The translations under genes and the position numbers were made by a program. From assembly GCF_012926525.1 (NCBI RefSeq), contig NZ_JABBNI010000067.1:62001-126000 (forward strand): a stretch of 64,000 nucleotides of DNA, in the 5' to 3' direction. The DNA comes from Clostridium muellerianum. Its GTDB lineage: Bacteria > Bacillota > Clostridia > Clostridiales > Clostridiaceae. The notes beneath the pieces were generated by a model. It saw only the letters and a program-made list of their open reading frames with translations. It had not been told where the DNA came from and ran no database searches. Every line of letters begins with the position of its first letter. Within the stretch, counting starts at the first letter, position 1. Positions 37,024-45,936 of the stretch are shown here, piece after piece.

Positions 37024-37479
37024 ATGAAAAAATTAATTGAAATTGATTTGGTAGATCTAAATCTTAAGGCTAAAAATAAGAATGAAGCTATAGTAGCTTT
37101 GGCTGAACATTTAGAGAAGGCTGATAGACTAAATGATAAAGAAGAATATGTAAAGTGTGTTCTTGCAAGAGAAGAGCTATCTACTACAGGAATAGGTTTT
37201 GGAGTAGCTATTCCCCATGGAAAAACGGATGCTGTAAAGGTACCAAGCTTATGTTTTGGAAGATGTACGGAAAAATTAGACTGGCAGTCCTTAGATGAAA
37301 ATTCTGTAGAATCAATATTTTTAATTGCAGTACCAGAAGAAGCTGCAAAGGATGAGCATTTAAGGATATTAGCAGCTTTAGCAAGAAAACTTATGAGTGA
37401 AGAATTTAGAGAAGAACTTTCTAGAATTCAGGATAAGGAACAAATTATAAAATTACTAGATGAACTTTTAAATAATTAA
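37024..37479 (+). CDS. PTS fructose-family EIIA component
   Basis: 151 residues from ATG 37024, chosen because AGAGGGAG lies 10 bases upstream; an earlier ATG at 37003 overlaps that site. The phosphorylated His is in FGVAIPHGKTDAV. It passes phosphate from HPr to EIIB (38592). First gene of a three-gene PTS operon followed by manA. Confidence 0.93.
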   Translation: MKKLIEIDLVDLNLKAKNKNEAIVALAEHLEKADRLNDKEEYVKCVLAREELSTTGIGFGVAIPHGKTDAVKVPSLCFGRCTEKLDWQSLDENSVESIFLIAVPEEAAKDEHLRILAALARKLMSEEFREELSRIQDKEQIIKLLDELLNN

Positions 37480-37500
37480 TAAAAATTAGGAGGGGTACTC

Positions 37501-38562
37501 ATGAAAAGTAAATTAAGTGATTTAAGAGGATACTTGATGACAGGTGTATCTTATATGATACCAATTATTGTAATAGGCGGAGTGTTGATAGCTTTATCTA
37601 TTGCCCTAAGTGGAGTAAAAGCGGGAACAGGTGCAAACGTTACAAATCCTATATTGGTAAAAATGATGAATATTGGAGTTAAGGCTTTTGGGTTAATGGT
37701 TCCTGTTTTAGCTGGTTATATTGCTTTTGGTATAGCAGACAGACCGGGACTTGCACCAGGTCTTGTAGGTGGAGCACTTGCAAGTGAAATAGGAGCAGGA
37801 TTTTTAGGAGGTATTGTAGCAGGTTTTGTAGCAGGTTATACAGCAAAGTGGATAAAATCATGGAAAGTTCCATCACAAATAAGAGCAATAATGCCTATAT
37901 TTGTAATTCCTCTTCTAAGTGCTTTAGTAGTAGGTACAGTTATGTATATAGTTGGAGCCCCTATAAGTAACCTTATGAAAGCTATGACAGCTGGACTAAA
38001 GGGCATGGGATCAGCTAATTCAGTATTACTTGCAGTAATAATGGGATCTATGATAGCATTTGATATGGGTGGTCCAATAAATAAAGTTGCATTTATGTTT
38101 GGATCTTCAATGATAGCAGAAGGTGTAGCAACAGTTATGGGACCAGTAGCAGTAGCAATATGTATACCACCAATAGCTATGGGAGTAGCTACTTTGTTAA
38201 AACCAAAGAAATACACAATGGAAGAAAAAGAAGCTGGTAAAGGAGCTTTAGCAATGGGACTTATAGGAATAACAGAAGGAGCTATACCTTTTGCAGCAGC
38301 AGATCCAGTTAAGGTAATACCTTCACTAGTAGCAGGTTCAGCTGTTGGATCGGCTATAGCAGCAATAGGTAAAGTAGCAGACCATGCTCCACATGGCGGG
38401 CCTATAGTATTACCAGTAGTAGATAATAAATTGATGTTTATTTTAGCTATAGTAGTTGGTGTTGCAGTATCAGCAACATTAGTAAATATATTAAAAAAAG
38501 ATGTAGTACAAAAGGACAAAAATGAAGACAATAATATAGAAGAACTTGATATAGAATTTTAA
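37501..38562 (+). CDS. PTS fructose-family EIIC permease
   Basis: 353 residues, AGGAGGGG before ATG. About nine to ten membrane helices; family segments are GYLMTGVSYMIPIIVIGGVL, AFDMGGPINKVAFMFGSSMI and GITEGAIPFAAADPVKVIPS, with the conserved GITEGAIPF sugar-site loop. It imports a hexose while it is phosphorylated. With manA two genes on, the likely sugar is mannose or a mannose-containing compound rather than fructose (inference). Confidence 0.93.
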   Translation: MKSKLSDLRGYLMTGVSYMIPIIVIGGVLIALSIALSGVKAGTGANVTNPILVKMMNIGVKAFGLMVPVLAGYIAFGIADRPGLAPGLVGGALASEIGAGFLGGIVAGFVAGYTAKWIKSWKVPSQIRAIMPIFVIPLLSALVVGTVMYIVGAPISNLMKAMTAGLKGMGSANSVLLAVIMGSMIAFDMGGPINKVAFMFGSSMIAEGVATVMGPVAVAICIPPIAMGVATLLKPKKYTMEEKEAGKGALAMGLIGITEGAIPFAAADPVKVIPSLVAGSAVGSAIAAIGKVADHAPHGGPIVLPVVDNKLMFILAIVVGVAVSATLVNILKKDVVQKDKNEDNNIEELDIEF

Positions 38563-38591
38563 ATAAATGTAATGAAGAGGAGAGAAATAAA

Positions 38592-38909
38592 ATGAAAATA
38601 TTAGGAGTAACAGCTTGTCCAACAGGAGTAGCACATACTTATATGTCAGCAGAAGCTTTAGAGAAGGAAGCAAAAGCTAGAGGATATGAAGTAAAAGTTG
38701 AAACACAAGGCTCAATAGGGATTGAAAATGAAATAACTGAAGAAGATTTAAAAGGCGCAGATGTGGTTATATTGACAAAAGATATAGCAATAAAAAATAA
38801 AGAAAGATTTCAAGGCATACCAACAGTAAACGTTGCAATAACAGATTTAATAAAAAAAACATCAGCATTACTTGATAAAATTGAAGAACACTTAAAGAAA
38901 AACAAATAA
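38592..38909 (+). CDS. PTS fructose-family EIIB component
   Basis: 105 residues. The phospho-Cys is in GVTACPTGVAHTYMSAEAL, the hallmark of fructose-type EIIB. It receives phosphate from EIIA and gives it to the incoming sugar. The operon ends with a terminator-like hairpin at 38917. Confidence 0.95.
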   Translation: MKILGVTACPTGVAHTYMSAEALEKEAKARGYEVKVETQGSIGIENEITEEDLKGADVVILTKDIAIKNKERFQGIPTVNVAITDLIKKTSALLDKIEEHLKKNK

Positions 38910-38916
38910 ATTATTC

Positions 38917-38966
38917 TAGCTTCCCAATTGCAAACTTAAAATATTGGGAAGTTAGTTTCATTTTTA
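38917..38966 (+). terminator. Hairpin after EIIB
   Basis: AGCTTCCCAAT/ATTGGGAAGTT with a 14-base loop and TTTCATTTTT tail. It may be partial, letting some transcription reach manA. Confidence 0.65.
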
Positions 38967-39016
38967 GGAAAAGTATTATATTATAGTAGTTAATATTAAG
39001 TTATAGGAGGCAGAGA

Positions 39017-40015
39017 TTGAAAGAAATGCTTTCGTCACATTTTATGCCTTCAGTGAAAGGAATGAACACAATTATGAATAAAATTATTAAATTAGAACCT
39101 GTTTTTAAATATAGAGTTTGGGGTGGTACAAAATTAAAAGAGTACTTTAATTATGATATACCTACAGATAAAACAGGTGAAGCTTGGGCTATTTCTGCAC
39201 ATAAAAATGGAGATTGTTTTATAAAAAATGAAGAGTTTAAAGGAAAAACATTATCATGGTTGTATGAAAATCATAGAGAATATTTTGGTAATGTACAATA
39301 TAAGGAATTTCCTTTGTTAGTTAAACTAATAGATGCATCTAATGATTTATCAATACAGGTTCATCCAGATGATCAATATGCGGATTCAATGGAAAATGGC
39401 CAATTAGGAAAAACAGAAGCATGGTATATTATAGCCTGTAATGAAGATGCAGTGTTGGAATATGGACATAATGCAAAATCAAAGAAGGAATTGATAGATT
39501 ATATTAATGAAGGAAGATGGAATGAGTTATTAAAATTTAAAAATATAAAAGAAGGAGATTTTTTCTACATTCCTTCTGGAACAGTACATGCAATATGCAA
39601 AAATACATTAATATATGAAATACAGCAGTCGTCAGATGTAACATATCGTGTTTATGATTACGACAGGGTAGATAAAAATACAGGAGAAAAAAGAGAGCTC
39701 CATATAGAAAAAGCTGTAGATGTAATAAAAGTACCTTATAGCGATGAAAATAATATGATGTCAGTAAAGAAAAAAGGAGATGGCTATATAAAAACAGAAT
39801 ATGTAAATTCAAAATATTTTAAGACTGAAAAGTTTGATATAGATGAATGTGCTAATTTAGAAAATAAGGCTAAATTTGCACTAGTTACTGTAGTAGAAGG
39901 AAAAGGAACATTGGATGGAGAAGAAATTAAAAAAGGTGATAATTTTATAATACCTTATGGATACAGTAAGTTTCAAATCAAAGGAAAGGTATCATTTATT
40001 GTTTCTAGTATATAA
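39017..40015 (+). CDS. manA: Mannose-6-phosphate isomerase, class I
   Basis: 332 residues with TTG 39017, the only start with a good ribosome site (AGGAGG, six bases away). ATG 39074 (NKIIKLEPVFKYRVWGGTKL) is where the conserved protein begins, so the first 19 residues are unusual. Interconverts mannose-6-phosphate and fructose-6-phosphate. Zinc-site segments SIQVHPDDQYA and GKTEAWYII are present, and so is the active-site FYIPSGTVHAIC. It links the PTS to glycolysis. Confidence 0.93.
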   Translation: MKEMLSSHFMPSVKGMNTIMNKIIKLEPVFKYRVWGGTKLKEYFNYDIPTDKTGEAWAISAHKNGDCFIKNEEFKGKTLSWLYENHREYFGNVQYKEFPLLVKLIDASNDLSIQVHPDDQYADSMENGQLGKTEAWYIIACNEDAVLEYGHNAKSKKELIDYINEGRWNELLKFKNIKEGDFFYIPSGTVHAICKNTLIYEIQQSSDVTYRVYDYDRVDKNTGEKRELHIEKAVDVIKVPYSDENNMMSVKKKGDGYIKTEYVNSKYFKTEKFDIDECANLENKAKFALVTVVEGKGTLDGEEIKKGDNFIIPYGYSKFQIKGKVSFIVSSI

Positions 40016-40066
40016 TGAAAGTAAAGTGCACTATTTTAATAATCTAAGAGAAAGGAGGAGTCTTAA

Positions 40067-42025
40067 TTGGATAGAGATAGGGTTATGGAAATTGTGAAGG
40101 TATTATTAAAAAGCCAAGAACACATAACCATTAATAAAATAGCAGAAAAGATTAATGTATCAAATAAAACTATTAGGAATGATTTGAAAAAAGTGCAGGA
40201 AATTTTAGAGGAAAATGGTTTAACCCTTTTAAAAAAAGCAGGAGTTGGAATAAGTGTTAACGGACTTGAGGAAAATAAGATCAATTTGTTACAAACAATT
40301 AAAAACAGGACTAATTATATAGAGCCATATTATTCAGATGAAAGAAAATTTACTATATTAAGAAGACTATTTATGAGTAAGAAAAAGGTTGTTGTTAATG
40401 AAATATCAGAGGAATTATATGTGTCAAATACCACTATTCATAAGGATTTGGAAGAAGTGCAAAAATGGCTTAAAAATTTTAATTTGTTTCTCATTAAGAA
40501 AAGGAATCAGGGTATTGAGATTGAAGGGGAAGAAAGTAATTATAGAAGAGCTATTTCAGAGTTAGTTTTTCAAATTGACAATATGGAAAGATTACAGGAA
40601 GCAGATTATATAAACTATGAAGGAAGATTAGATTACAAAACTAAAGAGCAGCTTAAATCAATAATTAATATAGATTATAAAAAATTAGAAGAACTAATAT
40701 CAAAAATAGAAATAGATATGGAATTTTCATTTTCTCAAGAAGCTTATATAAGCTTATTAATGCATATTGCTATATGCATTAAGAGAATTAAGGAAGGAAA
40801 TGATATTACCCTGTCACAAAAAATTTTTGACAATATATATACTACAAAAGCTTTTAAGTGTGCGAAAGAGCTCAGCAGGGAACTGGAGTCTCATTTTAAT
40901 ATAAGGATTCCTGAATCTGAAACAGGTTACATAACTCTTCATATATTGGGAAGTAAGATGCAGGAAAAGGATTTAGAATATTTTTCGTTAAATAAAGTTG
41001 ATGAATTAAAGCTAGAAGAACAAATAGCCAGAGACATTATAGAATTATCAGGTAAATCTTTAGGTATAGATTTTTCAGAAGATAAAGCCTTTTTAAATGG
41101 ATTAATATTACATTTAAGACCAACTATCAATAGATTAAAGTATGGATTGAATTTAAAAAATCCTATGTTAGAAGAAATAAAGAGCAATTATCCAGAAGTT
41201 TTTGGAGTGGCCTGGATATGTAGTTCTATATTTGAAAAATACCTGGATTTAAAAATTCCAGAGTCAGAGATAGGATATATTGCCATCCATATAGGTGCAG
41301 CAGCTGAAAGAAATAGAAAAACAATAAAAACTTTAGTTATATGTCATAGTGGTATAGGGACGTCACAATTAGTTTCAGCTAGACTAGAAAGATCTTTTAA
41401 AGAGATAGAAACTATAGGTATTGTATCCTATGTGGATATAAAAAAGGAGTTATTAGACAAGGCAGAAATGATAATATCCACAGTACCTATAGATATAAGT
41501 AAACCTGTGTTACTTGTAACTCCACTTATGACAAGAGAAGATACCAAAAAGATAGAAAAATATATTGAAAATAATTTTAATAAGGCAAAAACAAAAGAAA
41601 AGAAATTTATAAAAAAAGAAATTTTTTATAGAAGTAAAAAGTTTAATAAAAGAGAAGAAATTATTCATGATATGTGTAAAATCTTAAGTGAAAAACAATA
41701 TATAAATAAACACTTCGAACAGGATGCAATATCAAGAGAAAATATGATGTCAACAGAAGTTGGAAAAGGAATTGCAATCCCCCATGGAGAGATAGCAAAT
41801 GTAAAAGAATCCTGCATTGCTTTAACAGTACTGGAGTATCCTATGAAATGGCATACAGAATATGTACAATTTATCTTTATGCTTTGTATAAGTGAAAAAG
41901 ATAGAGGAAAAATGAAAGGCATAATAAAAAAGTTATATGAGAATATGGATGATTCTAATTTTTTTCAAGCATTAAAAAGTAACAAACAAAATGGTGTGAA
42001 TATTTTAAATAAGCTGGAGCTTTAA
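40067..42025 (+). CDS. PRD-containing transcriptional activator with EIIB and EIIA domains (ManR/LicR type)
   Basis: 652 residues, AAGGAGGAG before a TTG start. Domains in order: HTH (1-60), second HTH (about 85-150), PRD1 and PRD2 (about 190-410, His in LLMHIAIC, TLHILGS, LILHLRP and AIHIGAA), EIIB-Gat-like (LVICHSGIGTSQLV, phospho-Cys) and EIIA-Fru (GIAIPHGEIAN, phospho-His). The PTS components upstream would phosphorylate it according to sugar supply. It lies directly after manA and most likely controls this PTS. Confidence 0.93.
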   Translation: MDRDRVMEIVKVLLKSQEHITINKIAEKINVSNKTIRNDLKKVQEILEENGLTLLKKAGVGISVNGLEENKINLLQTIKNRTNYIEPYYSDERKFTILRRLFMSKKKVVVNEISEELYVSNTTIHKDLEEVQKWLKNFNLFLIKKRNQGIEIEGEESNYRRAISELVFQIDNMERLQEADYINYEGRLDYKTKEQLKSIINIDYKKLEELISKIEIDMEFSFSQEAYISLLMHIAICIKRIKEGNDITLSQKIFDNIYTTKAFKCAKELSRELESHFNIRIPESETGYITLHILGSKMQEKDLEYFSLNKVDELKLEEQIARDIIELSGKSLGIDFSEDKAFLNGLILHLRPTINRLKYGLNLKNPMLEEIKSNYPEVFGVAWICSSIFEKYLDLKIPESEIGYIAIHIGAAAERNRKTIKTLVICHSGIGTSQLVSARLERSFKEIETIGIVSYVDIKKELLDKAEMIISTVPIDISKPVLLVTPLMTREDTKKIEKYIENNFNKAKTKEKKFIKKEIFYRSKKFNKREEIIHDMCKILSEKQYINKHFEQDAISRENMMSTEVGKGIAIPHGEIANVKESCIALTVLEYPMKWHTEYVQFIFMLCISEKDRGKMKGIIKKLYENMDDSNFFQALKSNKQNGVNILNKLEL

Positions 42026-42057
42026 AAAGGTTTGTAGTTCTATAGCTTATTTTATAT

Positions 42058-42090
42058 TGCCTTCCAATACGGGAGGCTTATTTTTTTGAA
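42058..42090 (+). terminator. Terminator after the PTS regulator
   Basis: GCCTTCC/GGGAGGC hairpin followed by TTATTTTTTT. The stretch 42091-42340 between it and the flavodiiron gene shows short coding-like pieces (LKRYIVGAHHTYLKGEL) without a start; possibly remains of a transposase, not certain. Confidence 0.7.
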
Positions 42091-42353
42091 TGTTGAATTA
42101 GAAGATTTAGAAATTGGGGATTTTATAGATAAAGAGAAACAAACCAGATTAGTATGGTACAGAAATTACACGAATTTAGCAGGTATTTTTATCATTTCAA
42201 AAGGTAACATTTATAGTATACCTATTTTTAAATTAGCATTCTTTTGAAGATTTAAAGAGATATATTGTAGGCGCACACCATACATATTTGAAAGGAGAAT
42301 TACATAAAATAAATGAACTTGCTCAAAAATATATAATAGAAAGGATGATATTC

Positions 42354-43544
42354 GTGCCATTTAAGATTAGTGATACAGTTACATGGGTTGGAAAAATAGA
42401 TTGGGAACTAAGAACTTTTCATGGTGAAGAATACTCTACACACAAAGGTTCTTCATACAATTCATATTTAATTAAGGATAAAAAAACAGTACTAATTGAT
42501 ACTGTTTGGCAGCCATTCTCTAAAGAATTTGTAACTAATCTAAAAAAGGAAGTTGATCTAAACAAAATTGATTATATAATCATGAACCACTCTGAAAGCG
42601 ATCATAGTGGTGCACTTATAGAACTAATGAAGGAGATACCTAATACTCCAATTTACTGCACAAAAAGTGGGGCTAAAATATTAAAGGGACATTATCATAA
42701 GAATTGGAACTTTGTAGAGGTAAAGACTGGAGATACATTAGATATAGGTAAAAATAAACTAACATTTGTAGAAGCAAAGATGCTTCATTGGCCTGATACT
42801 ATGTTTACATATTTATCTGGTGAAAATATTCTATTTAGTAATGATGCTTTTGGACAGCATTATGCCTCAGAGCTTATGTATAATGACAAAGTTGATCAGG
42901 CAGAGTTATTTCAGGAGGCAATAAAATATTATGCTAATATTTTAACTCCATTTAGCAAATTTGTTGTAAAGAAGATAGAAGAGGTATTGAGCTTTAATTT
43001 ATCGGTTAATATGATTTGTCCCAGTCACGGTATAATATGGAGGGATAACCCATTACAAATAGTAAATAAGTATATGGAGTGGGCAAAGGATTATAAGGAG
43101 AATCAAATCACAATAATTTATGATACAATGTGGAACGACACAAGAAGGATGGCTGAAGCCATAGCAGAAGGTATAAAAAGTTCAAATAAAGATATTACAA
43201 TAAAGATTTTTAATTCATCTAAAAATGATAAAAATGATATTATCACGGAAGTATTTAAATCAAAGATAGTGTTTATTGGCTCATCAACAATAAATAAAGG
43301 AATATTATCTTCAACAGCTGCCATATTAGAAATAATTAAAGGACTTGAATTTAAGGGAAAGAAAGCAGTGGCTTTTGGCAGTTATGGATGGAGTGGCGAA
43401 TGTACAAAAATAATTACTGAAGAATTAAGTAAGGCTGGGTTTGATATAGCAAACGAAGGAATCAGAGAATTGTGGAATCCAGATGAAGATGGATTAAATA
43501 GATGCAGAGATTTGGGAAGGAGTATTTTAGAAAAAGTAGAATAA
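42354..43544 (+). CDS. Flavodiiron protein (A-type flavoprotein)
   Basis: 396 residues from GTG 42354, chosen because AAAGGA lies 8-9 bases upstream and because the family begins like PFKISDTVTWVGKIDWE; a longer frame to 42288 adds unrelated codons. The N-terminal beta-lactamase-like diiron domain has HSESDHSGAL, SNDAFGQH and CPSHGIIW ligands. The C-terminal flavodoxin domain (from about residue 255) has IYDTMWNDTRRMAEA. It reduces oxygen or nitric oxide to protect the anaerobe. A strong terminator follows. Confidence 0.95.
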   Translation: MPFKISDTVTWVGKIDWELRTFHGEEYSTHKGSSYNSYLIKDKKTVLIDTVWQPFSKEFVTNLKKEVDLNKIDYIIMNHSESDHSGALIELMKEIPNTPIYCTKSGAKILKGHYHKNWNFVEVKTGDTLDIGKNKLTFVEAKMLHWPDTMFTYLSGENILFSNDAFGQHYASELMYNDKVDQAELFQEAIKYYANILTPFSKFVVKKIEEVLSFNLSVNMICPSHGIIWRDNPLQIVNKYMEWAKDYKENQITIIYDTMWNDTRRMAEAIAEGIKSSNKDITIKIFNSSKNDKNDIITEVFKSKIVFIGSSTINKGILSSTAAILEIIKGLEFKGKKAVAFGSYGWSGECTKIITEELSKAGFDIANEGIRELWNPDEDGLNRCRDLGRSILEKVE

Positions 43545-43556
43545 TAAAAAACTTTC

Positions 43557-43611
43557 TTTGATTAGATAATTCTTTATCAAAGTATATCTAATCAAAGGAG
43601 GTTTTTTTTAT
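43557..43611 (+). terminator. Terminator of the flavodiiron gene
   Basis: CTTTGATTAGAT pairs with ATCTAATCAAAG, followed by GAGGTTTTTTTT. Confidence 0.85.
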
Positions 43612-43632
43612 TTATTTTATGGATATTTGAAC

Positions 43633-43914
43633 TTAGTCTATTTTATAATTGTAAGTATAGGCTTTACGAATTTTTTTACTTACATTCCATGTGCATTTCA
43701 TGCCAGCTGGGAAAGATACTAACATTCCTTCTTTGATATGAGCTGATTCATCTCCAGAAGTTACAACTACATCTCCCTCAAAAATATAACATGTTTCTAA
43801 TTCTTCAAATTCCCAATCAAAAACACTAGCTTCACATTCCCATATATCCCAGTTATCTATTCCAATGTTTTTTGCTTCCTGAATAGACATTTCCTTCATT
43901 ACTATTTTGTTCAT
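43633..43914 (-). CDS. Small cupin-domain protein
   Basis: 93 residues; AAAGGATTTG upstream of the ATG on the minus strand. Single cupin barrel of the EutQ-like DUF861 group: WDIWECEASVFDWEF, ETCYIFEGDVVVTSGDE and LVSFPAGMKCTWNV. The usual metal ligands are partly replaced. Enzymatic or sugar-binding role unknown; stands alone. Confidence 0.82.
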   Translation of the reverse strand: MNKIVMKEMSIQEAKNIGIDNWDIWECEASVFDWEFEELETCYIFEGDVVVTSGDESAHIKEGMLVSFPAGMKCTWNVSKKIRKAYTYNYKID

Positions 43915-44278
43915 TTAATCAAATCCTTTCTTAAATACAATTGTGAATTTTAAATAAATCTATATCTGGAAAAATTAATATACAGTTAAATTTGCCATAC
44001 TTTTCGACATTTGTCAAGAAAAAATGCATAATATTGACGATTTATTGCTTTTAATGTAAGTGAAATTAACGATTCCTTGCTTGATTCTTTGAATTTAAAT
44101 AAAGCTAATGTATCTTTAATAAAATGTAAGCAAGAATTTATTTTAAATGTTTTTTGCATACTTAGTGTCAATAAAATTAAAAATAATGTTAGTAAAGTAT
44201 TGATTAAATTACAAAATTAATATATAATTGCATATATTTGGTAACAGTTTCATAAAATAAAAGGAGGCGGAGAAAAGA
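43915..44278. other. Gene-free region upstream of the lipase
   Basis: About 360 A/T-rich bases. Minus-strand frame 43986-44171 lacks a ribosome site and is not credited. It contains the lipase promoter region; no clear repeats or structured RNA seen. Confidence 0.5.
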
Positions 44279-44308
44279 ATGATTTGTTCATTATTAACAT
44301 TTACTTAA
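44279..44308 (+). CDS. Possible 9-residue leader peptide upstream of the lipase
   Basis: ATG preceded by AAAAGGAGGCGG (44259-44270) encodes MICSLLTFT and stops 25 bases before the lipase start, which has its own AGGGGG site. A strong ribosome site on so short a frame suggests a translated upstream ORF that may tune lipase expression. Confidence 0.35.
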   Translation: MICSLLTFT

Positions 44309-44333
44309 AAATTAAATTAAGGGGGAATGTAGG

Positions 44334-45767
44334 ATGAAAAAAATTTTAACCAAAATATCAACTGTTATTTTGTTAGCATTTTCTATGACACTAATAAACT
44401 TTTCAATGACTGTAAGAGCAGCTGAACCAAAGGGACAAGAAACACATGGTGTAGAAATAGCTACCGTTAAAGGGGAAGTAAAGGATACAAAAGATACAAT
44501 AAGTTTACACACATCAGAAGAAATAAACAATTCAATAGACTTGGGGGAAAAAGAAGTTAAACAAGAAGAAGATGTGGATAAAATGCCTCCATTAAAGTTT
44601 CCGGAAATTACTGCTAAAAATGTTTTACAGGGAAATAATTATCCAATTATCTTAGTTCATGGTTTTATGGGGTTTGGAAGAGATGAATTATTAGGATATA
44701 AATATTGGGGTGGAATAGTTGATCTTCAAGAAAAGTTAAATGCTTCAGGCCATAACACTTATACAGCAACAGTAGGTCCAGTAGCTAGTAATTGGGATAG
44801 AGCTTGTGAACTTTATGCCTACATAGCAGGAGGAACAGTAGATTATGGAGAAGCTCATTCAAAAAAATTTAAGCATAATAGATATGGAAGAACATATCCA
44901 GGTATATATAAAAATATAAGCAATGGAAATAAAATACATTTAATAGGTCATAGTATGGGTGGACAAACTGTACGTACACTTACACAATTGCTAAGTGAGG
45001 GTAGTAAAGATGAAATGAACTGTGGTCAAGAAAATATTTCACCATTATTTAAAGGTGAAAAGCATTGGGTTCATAGTGTTACTACTATTTCCACACCTAA
45101 TGATGGTACAACCTTATCAGATTTAATGCCAGCAAAAGATTTATTAAGTTCTACATTTGGTATATTAGGAACAATAACTGGTAAAAACGATTTGTTCAGC
45201 TCATTATATGACTTTAAACTAGACCAATGGGGATTAAAAAAGCAACAGGGAGAATCTCAATATGATTACATTGAAAAGGTTTTAGAAAGCGATATTTGGA
45301 ATAGTACAAAGGATATATCAACTTATGATTTATCAACAAAAGGTGCACAGGAACTTAATACATGGGTAAAGGCTCAACCAGATGTATATTATTTTTCCTG
45401 GACAACACAAGCAACTACAGAATCTATACTTACAGGTCATTCCTTAGCTCAAATTGGTCCAATGAATCCTTTATTTTATGTAACTGCAAACTTAATGGGT
45501 AGATATTCACGTAATGAAAAAGATCTTCCTACAATTGATAAGAAATGGTTTCCAAGTGATGGTGTGGTAAACTGTATTAGTCAAAATGGACCTAAATTAG
45601 GTTCTAATGACGTTATTGAGAAATATAATGGTAGTGCTAAAATGGGGCAATGGAATGAAATGCCTAGAATTATAAATGCAGACCATATGGACATAGTAGG
45701 TACATTTGGTAACGTTAAAGATTGGTATATTGATTATGCAAATCTTTTAAGTAAATTACCAAAATAA
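44334..45767 (+). CDS. Secreted triacylglycerol lipase (family I.5/staphylococcal-like)
   Basis: 477 residues. The signal peptide ends near VRA (residue 29), followed by a charged propeptide-like stretch up to about residue 85. The lipase domain begins YPIILVHGFMGFGRDELLG; nucleophile Ser207 is in LIGHSMGGQT. KYWGG and the AYIAGGTVDYGEAHSKKF region carry the zinc-site features of family I.5, and the late His in NADHMDIVG completes the triad. It hydrolyses extracellular fats, the activity seen as egg-yolk lipase in some clostridia. Confidence 0.95.
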   Translation: MKKILTKISTVILLAFSMTLINFSMTVRAAEPKGQETHGVEIATVKGEVKDTKDTISLHTSEEINNSIDLGEKEVKQEEDVDKMPPLKFPEITAKNVLQGNNYPIILVHGFMGFGRDELLGYKYWGGIVDLQEKLNASGHNTYTATVGPVASNWDRACELYAYIAGGTVDYGEAHSKKFKHNRYGRTYPGIYKNISNGNKIHLIGHSMGGQTVRTLTQLLSEGSKDEMNCGQENISPLFKGEKHWVHSVTTISTPNDGTTLSDLMPAKDLLSSTFGILGTITGKNDLFSSLYDFKLDQWGLKKQQGESQYDYIEKVLESDIWNSTKDISTYDLSTKGAQELNTWVKAQPDVYYFSWTTQATTESILTGHSLAQIGPMNPLFYVTANLMGRYSRNEKDLPTIDKKWFPSDGVVNCISQNGPKLGSNDVIEKYNGSAKMGQWNEMPRIINADHMDIVGTFGNVKDWYIDYANLLSKLPK

Positions 45768-45783
45768 ATAGATGAAATACTTA

Positions 45784-45810
45784 TAGCCACCCCTAAAAAG
45801 GGTGGCTTAA
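45784..45810 (+). terminator. Hairpin after the lipase
   Basis: AGCCACCC ctaaaaa GGGTGGCT stem; strong pairing but the T run is short (TTAAAC). Confidence 0.6.
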
Positions 45811-45936
45811 ACAATAATCATTATATTAAAATCTTATATAAAAGGTTTAATCTATTAATATTTAATATGATTATAGAAAGTTTATCGCTGTAATGATAGA
45901 ATTCAGATATGGATATAAGATAAGGAGTTGATCTAA

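Noticed and set aside
37836-38531. 231-codon frame on the minus strand opposite the PTS EIIC gene
   Set aside because: It is a shadow: low-complexity Ala/Ile/Pro composition caused by the codon pattern of the EIIC gene, and no ribosome site.
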